DNA of 9,387 bases from Pseudomonadota bacterium (GTDB lineage: Bacteria; Pseudomonadota; Alphaproteobacteria; SMXQ01). Of this stretch, positions 1 through 7,392 are shown piece after piece. The stretch is from positions 1-9,387 of the forward strand of contig JADFPK010000061.1 in the NCBI GenBank assembly GCA_022562375.1. Reading direction: 5' to 3'. The number at the start of each line of letters is the position of its first letter. The first letter of the stretch is position 1. A program made the translations under genes and the position numbers. The notes beneath the pieces were generated by a model that saw only the letters and a program-made list of their open reading frames with translations, ran no database searches and was not told where the DNA came from.

Positions 1-2132
1 GCCGAGCGGCGCAACAGCCGATCGAGCTCCCACAATCGGTGCAGCACCCAGCGTTCGAGCTCCGGCATCTCATCGGCGGCGATCTTCTCCGCCTCATCGA
101 AGCCATCGAGATTGCCGAGCAGATAGCGAAGCGTGTTGCGAAGGCGGCGATAGGTATCGACCTGGCGCTTGAGGATCTCGGGCCCGATGCGCAAATCTTC
201 GGAATAATCCGACGCCACCACCCACAGGCGCAGGATATCGGCGCCGAACTTGCCGACCACCTCCTGGGGCGCCACCACGTTGCCCAGCGACTTCGACATC
301 TTGCGCCCGTCCTCGCCCATGACGAAGCCATGGGTCAGGACCGCCTCATAGGGCGCCCTGCCCCGGGTGCCGCAGGATTCGAGAAGCGAGGACTGGAACC
401 AGCCGCGGTGCTGGTCGGACCCTTCGAGATAAAGCGAGGCCGGCCACTTGAGGCCGTCGACTTCCTCGAGCACGAAGGCATGGGTCGAGCCCGAGTCGAA
501 CCAGACATCGAGGATGTCGGTGACCTGCTCGAAATCTCCCGGATCGCGATCGGGGCCCAGGAAACGCTCGGGTGGGCTGGTGAACCAGGCATCCGTGCCC
601 TCGGCCTCGACGGCGGCGACGATGCGGTCCAACACGCCCTTATCGCGCAAGGGCTCGCCGGTCGACTTGTCGACGAAGACGGTGATCGGCACGCCCCAGG
701 CGCGCTGGCGGGAGATGCACCAGTCGGGCCGGTTCTCGACCATGGATTCGATGCGCCGGCGCCCCGCGGGCGGCACCCAGCGCGTCTCCGCGATGGCCTT
801 GAGCGCGTTCTCGCGCAGGCCGTTTTCCGACATGGAGATGAACCATTGCGGCGTCGCGCGGAACACCAGCGGCGCCTTGGAGCGCCACGAATGGGGGTAG
901 GAGTGCACCAGCGTGCCCTGCGCCAGCAGCTTGCCCGCCGCCTCGATCCGCTTGGCGATCTCGCCGTCGGCCTTGAACACGTGAAGGCCGGCGAACAGCG
1001 GCACGTGGTCGTAGAAGGTGCCGCCGTCGGCCACCGTCTGGGGCACCTCGATGCCGTATTTGACGCCGATCTCGAAGTCCTCCTGGCCGTGGCCGGGCGC
1101 GGTATGCACCAGCCCGGTCCCCTGATCGGTGGTGACGTGCGCGCCGGCAACCAACGGCACGTCGAAATCATAGCCCTGGCCGCGCAGGGGATGGGCGCAT
1201 AGGGTGCCCGAGAGCGCCTCGCCCTTGATCACGGCCCGCGTCTCATGAAGGGTGATGCCGGCGTTCTCCGCCACCTCGGCCACGAGATCGGCCATCACCA
1301 CGAGGCGCTCGCCGAGGACGGCGAGGCTGTCCCCGGCGATCTCCTTGACCTCGATCACGACGTAATCGTAATCGGCGCCATAGGCCACCGCCCGGTTGCC
1401 GGGCAGGGTCCAGGGCGTGGTCGTCCAGATGACGATGGAGGCGCCGTCAAGCTCCGGATGTCCGGCCTCGATGACCGGGAAACGCACCCACACCGTCATC
1501 GAGGTGTGATCGTGATATTCGACCTCGGCTTCGGCCAGCGCGGTCTTCTCGACCACCGACCACAGCACCGGCCTGACGCCCTTGTACAGGCTGCCGTTCA
1601 TCAGGAACTTGCCGAGCTCGCGCACGATCTGGGCTTCGGCGGCATGGGCCATGGTGGTGTAGGGGTTGTCCCAATCGCCCTCGACGCCGAGCCGCTTGAA
1701 TTCCTCGCGCTGCACCTCGATCCATTCTTCGGCGAAGGCCCGGCATTCCTCGCGGAACCGGATCACCGGCACCTCGTCCTTGTCCTGGCCCCGGGCGCGG
1801 TACTTCTCCTCGATCTTCCATTCGATCGGCAGCCCGTGGCAGTCCCATCCCGGCACATAGTTGGCGTCCTTGCCCAGCATCTGCTGGCAGCGGTTGATCA
1901 CGTCCTTGAGGATCTTGTTGAGCGCGGTGCCGATATGGATGTTGCCGTTGGCATAGGGCGGGCCGTCGTGAAGGATGAACTTCTCCCGCCCTCGCGCCGC
2001 CGCGCGAAGCTTGGCGAACAGACCGATCCGTTGCCAGCGCTCCAGCAGTTCGGGCTCGGCTTTCGGCAGTCCCGCCTTCATGGCGAAGGACGTTCGCGGC
2101 AGGCTCACGGTGGACTTGTAATCGACGCTCAT
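1..2132 (-). CDS. ileS: Isoleucyl-tRNA synthetase, 3' end beyond the window
   Basis: Cytoplasmic class I aminoacyl-tRNA synthetase that charges tRNA-Ile. The minus-strand frame from the ATG at 2132-2130 is open without a stop to the left edge, giving 710 of the usual 940-960 residues; the C-terminal tRNA-binding part is missing. Visible landmarks are [10 protein letters not shown] with HIGT at residues 66-69 (the HIGH position), [11 protein letters not shown] at 94-104, the editing-domain [10 protein letters not shown] at 237-246 and [12 protein letters not shown] at 338-349, [10 protein letters not shown] from 471, DVWFDSG at 542-548, and KMSKS at 611-615. The fourth HIGH residue is Thr instead of His. 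The Shine-Dalgarno is weak (AATGAGA just before the start). The gene follows ribF by 66 bp on the same strand. That gap holds a GGGGGC/GCCCCC inverted repeat (2157-2162 and 2193-2198) of unknown role. Identification is secure. Confidence 0.97.
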   Translation of the reverse strand, partial: MSVDYKSTVSLPRTSFAMKAGLPKAEPELLERWQRIGLFAKLRAAARGREKFILHDGPPYANGNIHIGTALNKILKDVINRCQQMLGKDANYVPGWDCHGLPIEWKIEEKYRARGQDKDEVPVIRFREECRAFAEEWIEVQREEFKRLGVEGDWDNPYTTMAHAAEAQIVRELGKFLMNGSLYKGVRPVLWSVVEKTALAEAEVEYHDHTSMTVWVRFPVIEAGHPELDGASIVIWTTTPWTLPGNRAVAYGADYDYVVIEVKEIAGDSLAVLGERLVVMADLVAEVAENAGITLHETRAVIKGEALSGTLCAHPLRGQGYDFDVPLVAGAHVTTDQGTGLVHTAPGHGQEDFEIGVKYGIEVPQTVADGGTFYDHVPLFAGLHVFKADGEIAKRIEAAGKLLAQGTLVHSYPHSWRSKAPLVFRATPQWFISMSENGLRENALKAIAETRWVPPAGRRRIESMVENRPDWCISRQRAWGVPITVFVDKSTGEPLRDKGVLDRIVAAVEAEGTDAWFTSPPERFLGPDRDPGDFEQVTDILDVWFDSGSTHAFVLEEVDGLKWPASLYLEGSDQHRGWFQSSLLESCGTRGRAPYEAVLTHGFVMGEDGRKMSKSLGNVVAPQEVVGKFGADILRLWVVASDYSEDLRIGPEILKRQVDTYRRLRNTLRYLLGNLDGFDEAEKIAADEMPELERWVLHRLWELDRLLRRS

Positions 2133-2198
2133 ATTCTCATTCTTGCGGTGACGCCTGGGGGCTTATAACCCGAAGGGGCGCCAAAGGATCACGCCCCC

Positions 2199-3218
2199 TC
2201 ATCCGGTTCCGGCGACACTGTTCTCCAATGCCATTGGCCCGTCAACCTCCGCAAGCACCCCGCGCGCCCTTTCGGCATCGCGCTTCATCTCGTCGATGAG
2301 GTCATCGGCGCTCGCGAACTTCACTTCGGGGCGCAGGTAGCCGATCATGGCGACGCGCAACTGGCGGCCATAAAGATCGCCGGAAAAATCGAAAATATGG
2401 ACCTCCAGCAACAACTCGCGGCCGCCGAAGGTGGGGCGGAAGCCGATGCTGGCGACGCCGTCGCGCCAGATGGTGTCGGGTCCCCGATCGACGCCGGCGC
2501 GCACCGCATAGACGCCCGCCGCCGGCCTCAGATAGTCGCCGAAGGAGACATTCGCCGTCGCAAATCCGAGGCCGCGCCCCCGCATCTCACCCTTTTCCAC
2601 CCTTCCACCCAGTTCCCAGAACCGGCCGAGGCGCTTGGCGGCGCCGCCGACGTCGCTTTCACGCAAGCATTCGCGGATCGTGCGCGATGAAATGACCTCG
2701 GCCTCCGTGCCCTCATCGCCGCCCTCATCGCCGCCCTCATCGCCAACGGTCACCGGTTGGACGCAAGCGAGGCCGAAGCCCTTCGCCGCCGCCATCCGGT
2801 CGAGCAGTTCCACGTTGCCTCGCCGCTTGTGGCCGAAGACGAAATCCCGGCCGACGACGATGTGACGGGCCCGCAGCCCACCGAGGAGGACGGCATCGAC
2901 GAAGTCCTCCGCCGAACGCCTGGAGAAGTCGAGGTCGAAATGGAGGACATAGAGGTGATCGGCGCCGAGCGCCGCGATATGGCGGGCCTTGGCGCGCAGC
3001 GGCGTCAGGCGGAACGGCGGGTCATCGGGCCTGAACACGCGCCTCGGATGGGGCTCGAAGGTGAGCACGCCAAGCGGTGCGCCCAAATCCTTGGCGATCG
3101 CGCCGGCCTCGCCGATGAGGGCCTGATGGCCGAGATGGACGCCGTCGAAATTGCCGATGGCGACGACGCCGCCCCTGGCCTCCGCCGGCAAATCCTCATA
3201 ATGGCGAAAAATACGCAT
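2199..3218 (-). CDS. ribF: Bifunctional riboflavin kinase / FMN adenylyltransferase
   Basis: Converts riboflavin to FMN and then to FAD in the cytoplasm. The 339-residue protein is slightly longer than the usual 305-330. The N-terminal nucleotidyltransferase domain (about 1-185) shows GNFDGVHLGH at 22-31, TFEPHP at 53-58, VVGRDFVFGHKRRGN at 121-135 and ISSRTIRECL at 176-185. The C-terminal riboflavin kinase domain (about 200-325) shows GRGLGFATANV at 214-224, then GVYAVRAG and the FDFSGDLYGRQLRV segment carrying the family's conserved acidic region. Two oddities: the usual PTAN reads ATAN (A220), and the adenylyltransferase domain carries an acidic GDEG triplet at 159-170 encoded by a 36-bp tandem repeat. 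The next gene downstream on the same strand is ileS, a pairing common in alphaproteobacteria. The start is the ATG at 3218, with a purine-rich AAAGGGAA stretch about 10-15 nt upstream. Confidence 0.96.
   Translation of the reverse strand: MRIFRHYEDLPAEARGGVVAIGNFDGVHLGHQALIGEAGAIAKDLGAPLGVLTFEPHPRRVFRPDDPPFRLTPLRAKARHIAALGADHLYVLHFDLDFSRRSAEDFVDAVLLGGLRARHIVVGRDFVFGHKRRGNVELLDRMAAAKGFGLACVQPVTVGDEGGDEGGDEGTEAEVISSRTIRECLRESDVGGAAKRLGRFWELGGRVEKGEMRGRGLGFATANVSFGDYLRPAAGVYAVRAGVDRGPDTIWRDGVASIGFRPTFGGRELLLEVHIFDFSGDLYGRQLRVAMIGYLRPEVKFASADDLIDEMKRDAERARGVLAEVDGPMALENSVAGTG
2709..2744. repeat. Three perfect 12-bp tandem repeats inside ribF
   Basis: The unit GCCCTCATCGCC occurs three times without mismatch at 2709-2720, 2721-2732 and 2733-2744. 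On the coding (minus) strand it encodes Gly-Asp-Glu-Gly three times (RibF residues 159-170), just before the conserved ISSRTIR motif. A change in copy number would keep the reading frame, so the tract can expand or contract without breaking RibF. Confidence 0.95.
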
Positions 3219-3483
3219 CCGGCCCGGTTCCCTTTCCGCCTCCGTTCCCCCTCCGGCCCCGAAGTGCCATATGACTCATGGAGATAGGGCGTCGACACCA
3301 TACAGCGCGGCCTTGGCCCTGGGTAGGGCGAAGCAAAAATAATGATCCCTTGGGCAAAGATGAAGGGGCCTTGGCCACTTTCCCGCCCGCCGGGCAGCGG
3401 CAGGGGTCTCCATTGACAGCCTTTCCGTCCGCCCTCTAGAGTCTCGCGGACACGCCAAGGAAAGAGGGGGCTCGGGAGCAACC
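3219..3483. promoter_or_regulatory. Divergent intergenic region between ribF and the catabolic cluster
   Basis: This 265-bp gap separates ribF (leftward) from the decarboxylase-like gene (rightward) and must hold promoters for both. The rightward promoter is listed separately. For ribF, the AT-rich patch around 3334-3347 is the likeliest core-promoter position, but no convincing pair of -35 and -10 boxes could be picked out. The 10-bp sequence GGCCTTGGCC occurs twice, at 3309-3318 and 3367-3376, 58 bp apart; each copy is two GGCC half-sites separated by TT. Whether it binds a regulator is unknown. No coding sequence is evident. Confidence 0.5.
3413..3440 (+). promoter_or_regulatory. Sigma-70-type promoter for the catabolic cluster
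   Basis: TTGACA at 3413-3418 matches the -35 consensus exactly. After 16 bp comes TCTAGA at 3435-3440 as a weak -10 (three of six matches). The expected start near 3447 leaves a leader of about 37 nt containing the GGGAG ribosome-binding site at 3474-3478. The exact -35 box and position support the call; the poor -10 limits it. Confidence 0.55.
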
Positions 3484-4464
3484 ATGGCGAAGATGACCCT
3501 GACGATGGCGGTCGAGCGCTACGACCGTCATTTCCCGTTTTTCGACGGCACCGTGACGCCGCCGGACGGTGTCGATCTCAAGGTCCTGCAGGTCGGCCAG
3601 AGCGTCACTTTGAGGGACGGCAAGGAGCGCCATGGGCGGATGCTCCATGACGGCGAGTTCGACATCTGCGAGTTCTCGATGTCGAGCTACCTGATGGCCA
3701 AGCAGAGGGGCATGGCGATCACCGCCGTGCCGGTGTTCCCCCGCCGCCTGTTCAGCCAGAGCCAGATGTACGTCCACCCCCTCTCCGATCTGTGGGAGCC
3801 CAAGGACCTTATCGGCAAGCGGGTGGCGCTGAGCTCGTTCCAGACCACGCTGTCGTTGCTCGCCAAGGGGGACCTGAAGTTCGAATACGGTGTCGCCTGG
3901 GAAGACATCACCTGGTGCGTGACGACGGCGGAGAAGGTCGATTTCAAGACCAAGGACGGCGTCGTCATCGAACCCATCGGCGAGCGCGCGGAGCTTGGCG
4001 CCCTGCTTGAAAAGGGCGACATCGACGCCTTCTTCCTGCCCCATCCGCCGCCCTCGGTGCTCTCGGGCGAGCGCAGGGCGCGCCGTCTGTTCGCCGACAC
4101 GCGCCAGGAGGAGCTGCGCTATTACCATAAATACGGCTACTACCCGATCATGCACGTGATCGCGGTGCGCCCCGATCTGCTGGCCAGCGAGCCATGGCTC
4201 GCCAAGGCGATCATCGACATGTTCGCCGAGGCCAAGGAGGTCTCCGAGGGCTATTTCGAAGACCCGAACTGGTCGCGGCTGGCCTGGGGACGCCACTATG
4301 TCGAGGAAGAGCGCGAACTGCTGCCCGATGATTTGTGGCCGCTCGGCCTGGCCAAGAACCGTGCCAATATCGAGCGGCTCATCGAATACGCCTTCGATCA
4401 GAACCTGATCGAGGAGAAGCTTGCGCCTGAACGCCTGTTCGCCGAAGAGACGCTCGACACTTAG
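3484..4464 (+). CDS. 4,5-dihydroxyphthalate decarboxylase-like protein
   Basis: The 326-residue protein resembles Pht5-type 4,5-dihydroxyphthalate decarboxylases, a family related to type 2 periplasmic-binding proteins. Matching features are the N-terminal LTMAVERYDR start, FDICEFSMSSYL at 59-70, AVPVFPRRLFSQSQMYV at 81-97 (compare the family's IPVFPSR.FRHS.IYV), DLIGKRVAL at 108-116, and GDIDAFFLPHPPP at 178-190. There is no signal peptide or membrane segment, so it should act in the cytoplasm and is not a transporter's binding protein. GGGAG lies 5 nt before the ATG. Pht5 itself converts 4,5-dihydroxyphthalate to protocatechuate, but many members of this family have no known substrate, and no phthalate dioxygenase or ring-cleavage gene is visible here. 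Family membership is fairly sure; the reaction is open. It is the first gene of the rightward cluster, 55 bp before the hydroxyacid dehydrogenase. Confidence 0.8.
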   Translation: MAKMTLTMAVERYDRHFPFFDGTVTPPDGVDLKVLQVGQSVTLRDGKERHGRMLHDGEFDICEFSMSSYLMAKQRGMAITAVPVFPRRLFSQSQMYVHPLSDLWEPKDLIGKRVALSSFQTTLSLLAKGDLKFEYGVAWEDITWCVTTAEKVDFKTKDGVVIEPIGERAELGALLEKGDIDAFFLPHPPPSVLSGERRARRLFADTRQEELRYYHKYGYYPIMHVIAVRPDLLASEPWLAKAIIDMFAEAKEVSEGYFEDPNWSRLAWGRHYVEEERELLPDDLWPLGLAKNRANIERLIEYAFDQNLIEEKLAPERLFAEETLDT

Positions 4465-4519
4465 TCCTCGGGGGCCAAGCCGGGCATCGGACCGGCGAAA
4501 TTCAAGGAGAAACCGGCCG

Positions 4520-5500
4520 ATGAAAGTCGTGCTCATGCTGTCGATTCGCTTTTCCAGCCTGCCGGGCCTGGTGAAGGACTTTCCCGACGTCGCCTTCGAA
4601 CATGTGAGCGCGCCCGAGGAATTGGCCGGGGCCCTTCCCGGCGCCGAGATCCTGATGATCACCAACCGGCTCTATACCCCCGGGATCGCCAAAATCGTCG
4701 CCGACGCGGGCAAGGCGTTGCGCTGGATACAGTTCGCCACCTCGGGCATAGACAAGGCGATCAAGAACGGGCTGCCGGGCGGCATACCGGTGACCAATGT
4801 CAGCGGCATCCACGGGCCGGTCATCTCCGAGCATGTGATGCACCTTCTTCTCGGCCTGTTCCGCCGGTCCCGCGAGGTCGAGCAGGCGCGGAACGAAGGC
4901 AAATGGATCCGCGACGAGATCTCGCCCAAGATCCAGGTGCTCGACGGCGCCACCCTGGTGGTGGTGGGGCTCGGCTCCATCGGCCGGGCGGTGGCGAAAA
5001 AAGCCGAGGTCTTCGGCATGCGGGTGATCGCGGTGACGCGCCAAGGCCAGCCCGGCGACGGCGTCGCCGAGACCATGGGGCGGGAGCGTTTCGCGGCGGC
5101 GCTCGAGCGCGCCGACGCGGTGGTGATGTGCCTGCCGCTGACCACCGACACCCACCATATGCTGGGCGCCAAGGAGATCGGGCGGATGAAGCCGGCGGCC
5201 TTCGTCATCAATGTCTGCCGCGGCGGGGTGATCGATCAGCAGGCGCTGATCGAGGCCTTGAACGAGGGCCGCATCGCCGGCGCCGGGCTCGACGTGGTGG
5301 AAGAGGAGCCCCTGGCGCCCGATCATGCGCTGTGGCGCATGGACAATGTCCTGATCTCGCCCCATATCTCGGGCGCCGGCGGCGATCGAAGCGACGCCGT
5401 CGCCGAAATCTTCGCCGCCAACCTCAGGCGCTATCTCGCCGGCGAGGCGCTGGAGCGGGTGGCGTACCGGGACGGGCCGGTCGGCGCCGCCGGCGGTTAG
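4520..5500 (+). CDS. D-isomer-specific 2-hydroxyacid dehydrogenase, probably NADP-dependent
   Basis: A 326-residue cytoplasmic oxidoreductase expected to interconvert a 2-keto acid and a D-2-hydroxy acid. The catalytic domain (1 to about 98 and 290-326) surrounds a Rossmann domain with GLGSIG at 150-155. Beta strand 2 ends in VTR (R174) where NAD-specific members carry Asp, which suggests NADP(H). The catalytic set is complete: Arg234 in NVCRGGVID, Glu263 in VVEEEPL, and His282 in SPHISG. The ATG at 4520 is chosen because AGGAG lies at 4505-4509 with 10 nt spacing and the protein then starts with a normal MKVVLML strand; the same frame is open further upstream but would overlap the previous gene. 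It follows the decarboxylase-like gene by 55 bp and is probably cotranscribed with it. The substrate is unknown (a glyoxylate/hydroxypyruvate reductase-like role is possible). Confidence 0.9.
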   Translation: MKVVLMLSIRFSSLPGLVKDFPDVAFEHVSAPEELAGALPGAEILMITNRLYTPGIAKIVADAGKALRWIQFATSGIDKAIKNGLPGGIPVTNVSGIHGPVISEHVMHLLLGLFRRSREVEQARNEGKWIRDEISPKIQVLDGATLVVVGLGSIGRAVAKKAEVFGMRVIAVTRQGQPGDGVAETMGRERFAAALERADAVVMCLPLTTDTHHMLGAKEIGRMKPAAFVINVCRGGVIDQQALIEALNEGRIAGAGLDVVEEEPLAPDHALWRMDNVLISPHISGAGGDRSDAVAEIFAANLRRYLAGEALERVAYRDGPVGAAGG

Positions 5501-5558
5501 AGCACTATCCGGGTCGGCCCGCCGTCATCCTCGCCGGCGGAACGGATGTATCGCCATG

Positions 5559-5633
5559 TTGGGGGTGAAATTCGCCGATTTCGTGTTACTTATTAGAACG
5601 GTGGCACAGATGACGGCGGCAAGGGAGAGGGCC
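5559..5633 (+). promoter_or_regulatory. mmsA upstream region with possible promoter
   Basis: An AT-richer island (5565-5600, containing TTACTTATTAG) interrupts otherwise GC-rich DNA before mmsA, as expected of a promoter or operator. No well-spaced -35/-10 pair could be assigned. A weak hairpin without a T-tract (CCGCCG at 5519-5524, CGGCGG at 5535-5540) lies just before it. AGGGAG at 5622-5627, 6 nt before the ATG at 5634, is a clear ribosome-binding site and decides the mmsA start. Confidence 0.35.
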
Positions 5634-7115
5634 ATGGCGGTTCGGAAATTACGCAATTACATCGATGGCGAATGGCGCCAGCCCGAGGGCTGCGAGTGGC
5701 TCGATGTCGAGAACCCTTCGACCGGCGAGATCATCGCCCGGGTTCCGCTGTCATCGGCGGCGGAGACGGAGACGGCCATCGCCGCCGCCAAGGCGGCCTT
5801 CCCGGCCTGGGCGGCGACACCGGTCAGCGCCCGGGTGGCGCTGCTCTTCAGGCTCGCCAACTTGATCCGGGAAAACGAGGAGCCCTTGTCGCGCGGCGTC
5901 GCCGAGGAGATGGGCAAGTCCCTGCCCGACGCCCGGGCCGAGATCAAGCGCACCCTTCAGAACGTCGAGGTCGCCTGCGGCATGCCGATCATGCAGCAGT
6001 CCGACAAGCTGATCGGCGCGGCGCCCGGCATCGACGGCGAGGTCCTCAAGCTTCCCCTCGGTGTCTTCACCATGATCGCGCCGTTCAATTTCCCGGCGAT
6101 GGTGCCGTTCTGGTTCGTTCCCTACGCCCTCGCCACCGGCAATACATTCGTCGTCAAGCCCTCCAAGCAGGTGCCCTGCACGATGCAGACCCTGACCGAA
6201 TACATCGATGCCTGCGGCTTCCCCAAGGGCGTCTTCAACATCGTCAACGGCGACCGCACCGTCGCCGAGACCTTCATGGAGAGCCCCGACGTCGAGGGCA
6301 TCTCGGTCGTCGGATCGACGCCGACGGCGCGCATCATCGCCGAGAACTGCGCCCGCACCGGCAAGCGCTTCCAGGCCATGGGCGGCGCCAAGAACCACCT
6401 GGTGGTGATGCCGGACGCCAAGATCGACGACGTGATCCGCAACATGATCACCTCGGGCTACGGCTGCGCCGGCCAGCGCTGCATGGCGTCCTCCGCCATC
6501 GTCTGCGTCGGCGACGAGCTTTACGACGAGGTGACGGAGAAGTTCGTCGACGCCTCGCGCCAGGTGACCATCGCCAACCCGCTCGACCCCGAGGTCGCCG
6601 AGGTGGAGATGGTGATGGGGCCGGTGATCTCGGCCAAGGCCAAGGAGTTCGTCCACTCGATGATCGAGACCGGGGTCAAGGAAGGGGCGACCCTGGCGTT
6701 GGATGGCCGCGGCGTCCAGGGGCCGGGGCTGGAGAACGGCCACTTCGTCGGCGCCACCGTCTTCACCGACGTCGCGCCCGGCATGGAGATCCACGACACC
6801 GAGATCTTCGGCCCGGTCCAGGTGATGCTCAAGGCCCAGACGCTGGACGACGCGATCAAGATCATCAACGACCACAAATACGGCAACGGCGCCTCGATCT
6901 ATACCCAGAACGGCTATTACGCGCGCCGCTTCAAGCTCGAGACCAAGGCCGGGATGATCGGCATCAATGTCGGCATACCGGCGCCGGTGGCCTATCTGCC
7001 CTTCGGCGGCATGAAGGATTCCCAGTTCGCCGCGATCAAGGCCCAGGGCAAGGCCATCGTCGATTTCTACACCGAGGGCAAGATCGTCACCGAACGCTAC
7101 TGGCCCGAGGCGTGA
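5634..7115 (+). CDS. mmsA: CoA-acylating methylmalonate-semialdehyde dehydrogenase
   Basis: Aldehyde dehydrogenase superfamily enzyme that oxidises (methyl)malonate semialdehyde to propionyl-CoA or acetyl-CoA with NAD+ and CoA, releasing CO2. It acts in valine, inositol, beta-alanine or malonate-semialdehyde breakdown. The 493 residues match the usual length of about 500. Evidence: NYIDGEW near the N-terminus, PFNFPAMVPFWFVPYALATGNTFVVKPS, the MmsA hallmark QAMGGAKNH (other aldehyde dehydrogenases carry the general-base Glu here), GCAGQRCMA with nucleophile Cys283, IFGPV, and the C-terminal DFYTEGKIVTERYW. The ATG at 5634 is chosen for its AGGGAG 6 nt upstream; upstream in-frame ATGs at 5556 and 5610 would add an unrelated N-terminal extension. 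It is 133 bp after the hydroxyacid dehydrogenase on the same strand. Substrate preference (methylmalonate versus malonate semialdehyde) cannot be fixed from sequence. Confidence 0.93.
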   Translation: MAVRKLRNYIDGEWRQPEGCEWLDVENPSTGEIIARVPLSSAAETETAIAAAKAAFPAWAATPVSARVALLFRLANLIRENEEPLSRGVAEEMGKSLPDARAEIKRTLQNVEVACGMPIMQQSDKLIGAAPGIDGEVLKLPLGVFTMIAPFNFPAMVPFWFVPYALATGNTFVVKPSKQVPCTMQTLTEYIDACGFPKGVFNIVNGDRTVAETFMESPDVEGISVVGSTPTARIIAENCARTGKRFQAMGGAKNHLVVMPDAKIDDVIRNMITSGYGCAGQRCMASSAIVCVGDELYDEVTEKFVDASRQVTIANPLDPEVAEVEMVMGPVISAKAKEFVHSMIETGVKEGATLALDGRGVQGPGLENGHFVGATVFTDVAPGMEIHDTEIFGPVQVMLKAQTLDDAIKIINDHKYGNGASIYTQNGYYARRFKLETKAGMIGINVGIPAPVAYLPFGGMKDSQFAAIKAQGKAIVDFYTEGKIVTERYWPEA

Positions 7116-7159
7116 GGGGGCATTACCGGGGTTCAAGCGGGCGGCGCGGGTCCGCGCCC

Positions 7160-7202
7160 AAAAAAATAGGGCCCATCGGGGGCACGACCTCCCGATGGGC
7201 CC
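7160..7202 (-). terminator. Strong leftward intrinsic terminator
   Basis: GGGCCCATCGGG (7169-7180) and CCCGATGGGCCC (7191-7202) form a perfect 12-bp stem; one G-C and one G-U pair could extend it to 14 bp. On the minus strand the stem is followed directly by TATTTTTTT (7168-7160), a typical termination tract. On the plus strand the following bases (AGTCGTCAG) contain no T-run, so it works mainly for leftward transcripts, though the hairpin may also protect the mmsA mRNA 3' end. Confidence 0.88.
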
Positions 7203-7342
7203 AGTCGTCAGTGGCTCCTGCCGCCACTCATCAAGGGAGATACGCCTCACCCCATGAAACTCATCCTCCAGAGGCAGGTGATGGCGGTCCGATCCGCCAC
7301 CCATGCAGGTTCACAACGGCATATGATGCAACCATGACAACA
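7160..7342 (-). ncRNA. Candidate small RNA (novel, unassigned)
   Basis: A consensus promoter on the minus strand (7376-7349) and a strong intrinsic terminator (7202-7160) bracket about 180 nt with no convincing protein gene. The predicted RNA folds locally into three hairpins before or at the terminator: an 8-bp stem pairing 7294-7301 with 7280-7287; a GCCTC/GAGGC stem (7271-7275 with 7244-7248) with an inner ATGA/TCAT stem; and a 6-bp stem pairing 7223-7228 with 7210-7215 whose loop reads GGCAGGA. That purine-rich loop is complementary to CCTGCC near 7272-7278 in the same RNA. The only leftward ORF beginning near the start site is 24 codons (7335 to 7262) without a Shine-Dalgarno. No known RNA family was recognised. 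The RNA converges on mmsA. Confidence 0.55.
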
Positions 7343-7361
7343 TATGTTATTATAATATAAT
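7334..7361 (+). promoter_or_regulatory. Possible rightward promoter into the IS
   Basis: ATGACA (7334-7339, five of six matches), a 16-bp spacer and TATAAT (7356-7361) form a rightward promoter, a consequence of the palindrome's symmetry. A transcript from about 7368 would enter the IS left end and reach the transposase gene 110 bp downstream. No rightward gene other than the transposase is present. Confidence 0.4.
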
Positions 7362-7375
7362 ATCTTATGTTGTCA
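7335..7375. promoter_or_regulatory. AT-rich inverted repeat, probable operator
   Basis: TGACAACATA (7335-7344) and TATGTTGTCA (7366-7375) are perfect inverted 10-mers separated by 21 bp of nearly pure A/T. The left arm extends into the smaller palindrome AACATATGTT (7339-7348), so AACATA-type half-sites occur three times. The repeat covers the leftward promoter from its -35 to its start point, the usual place for a repressor. The binding protein is not identifiable here. Confidence 0.55.
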
Positions 7376-7376
7376 A
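7349..7376 (-). promoter_or_regulatory. Consensus sigma-70 promoter firing leftward
   Basis: Read on the minus strand: TTGACA (7376-7371), a 16-bp spacer, then TATAAT (7354-7349). Both hexamers match the consensus exactly and the -35 is preceded by C, giving the CTTGAC form common in alphaproteobacteria. The expected transcription start is near 7342. It drives the candidate small RNA. Confidence 0.75.
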
Positions 7377-7392
7377 GCATCCGACCGCCACC

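Noticed and set aside
39..1202. Long plus-strand open frame opposite ileS
   Set aside because: It is antisense to conserved IleRS motifs, which read through intact on the minus strand.
4421..4519. Upstream start for the hydroxyacid dehydrogenase
   Set aside because: It would overlap the decarboxylase-like gene and add an Arg/Ser-rich tail. AGGAG before the ATG at 4520 marks the real start.
5556..5633. Upstream start for mmsA at 5556 or 5610
   Set aside because: The added N-terminus does not resemble aldehyde dehydrogenases and lacks a good ribosome-binding site, whereas 5634 has AGGGAG at ideal spacing.
7254..7337. Rightward 27-codon ORF with GGGAG upstream
   Set aside because: The spacing from GGGAG to the ATG is too long (about 14 nt), the peptide shows no recognisable feature, and it overlaps the hairpins of the leftward RNA candidate.
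5672..7360. Long plus-strand frame (562 codons) and opposite-strand frame (5751-7304) over mmsA
   Set aside because: Both are out-of-frame shadows of mmsA, with Arg- or His/Asp-rich composition typical of GC-rich DNA. mmsA itself has all family motifs.
7348..7375. Possible dif/XerCD site, because TTATGTT at 7365-7371 matches the XerD arm of dif
   Set aside because: The six-base core would be followed on the other side by TATTATAATAT, which lacks the XerC arm pattern CGCATAA. The symmetric arms are 21 bp apart, not 6.
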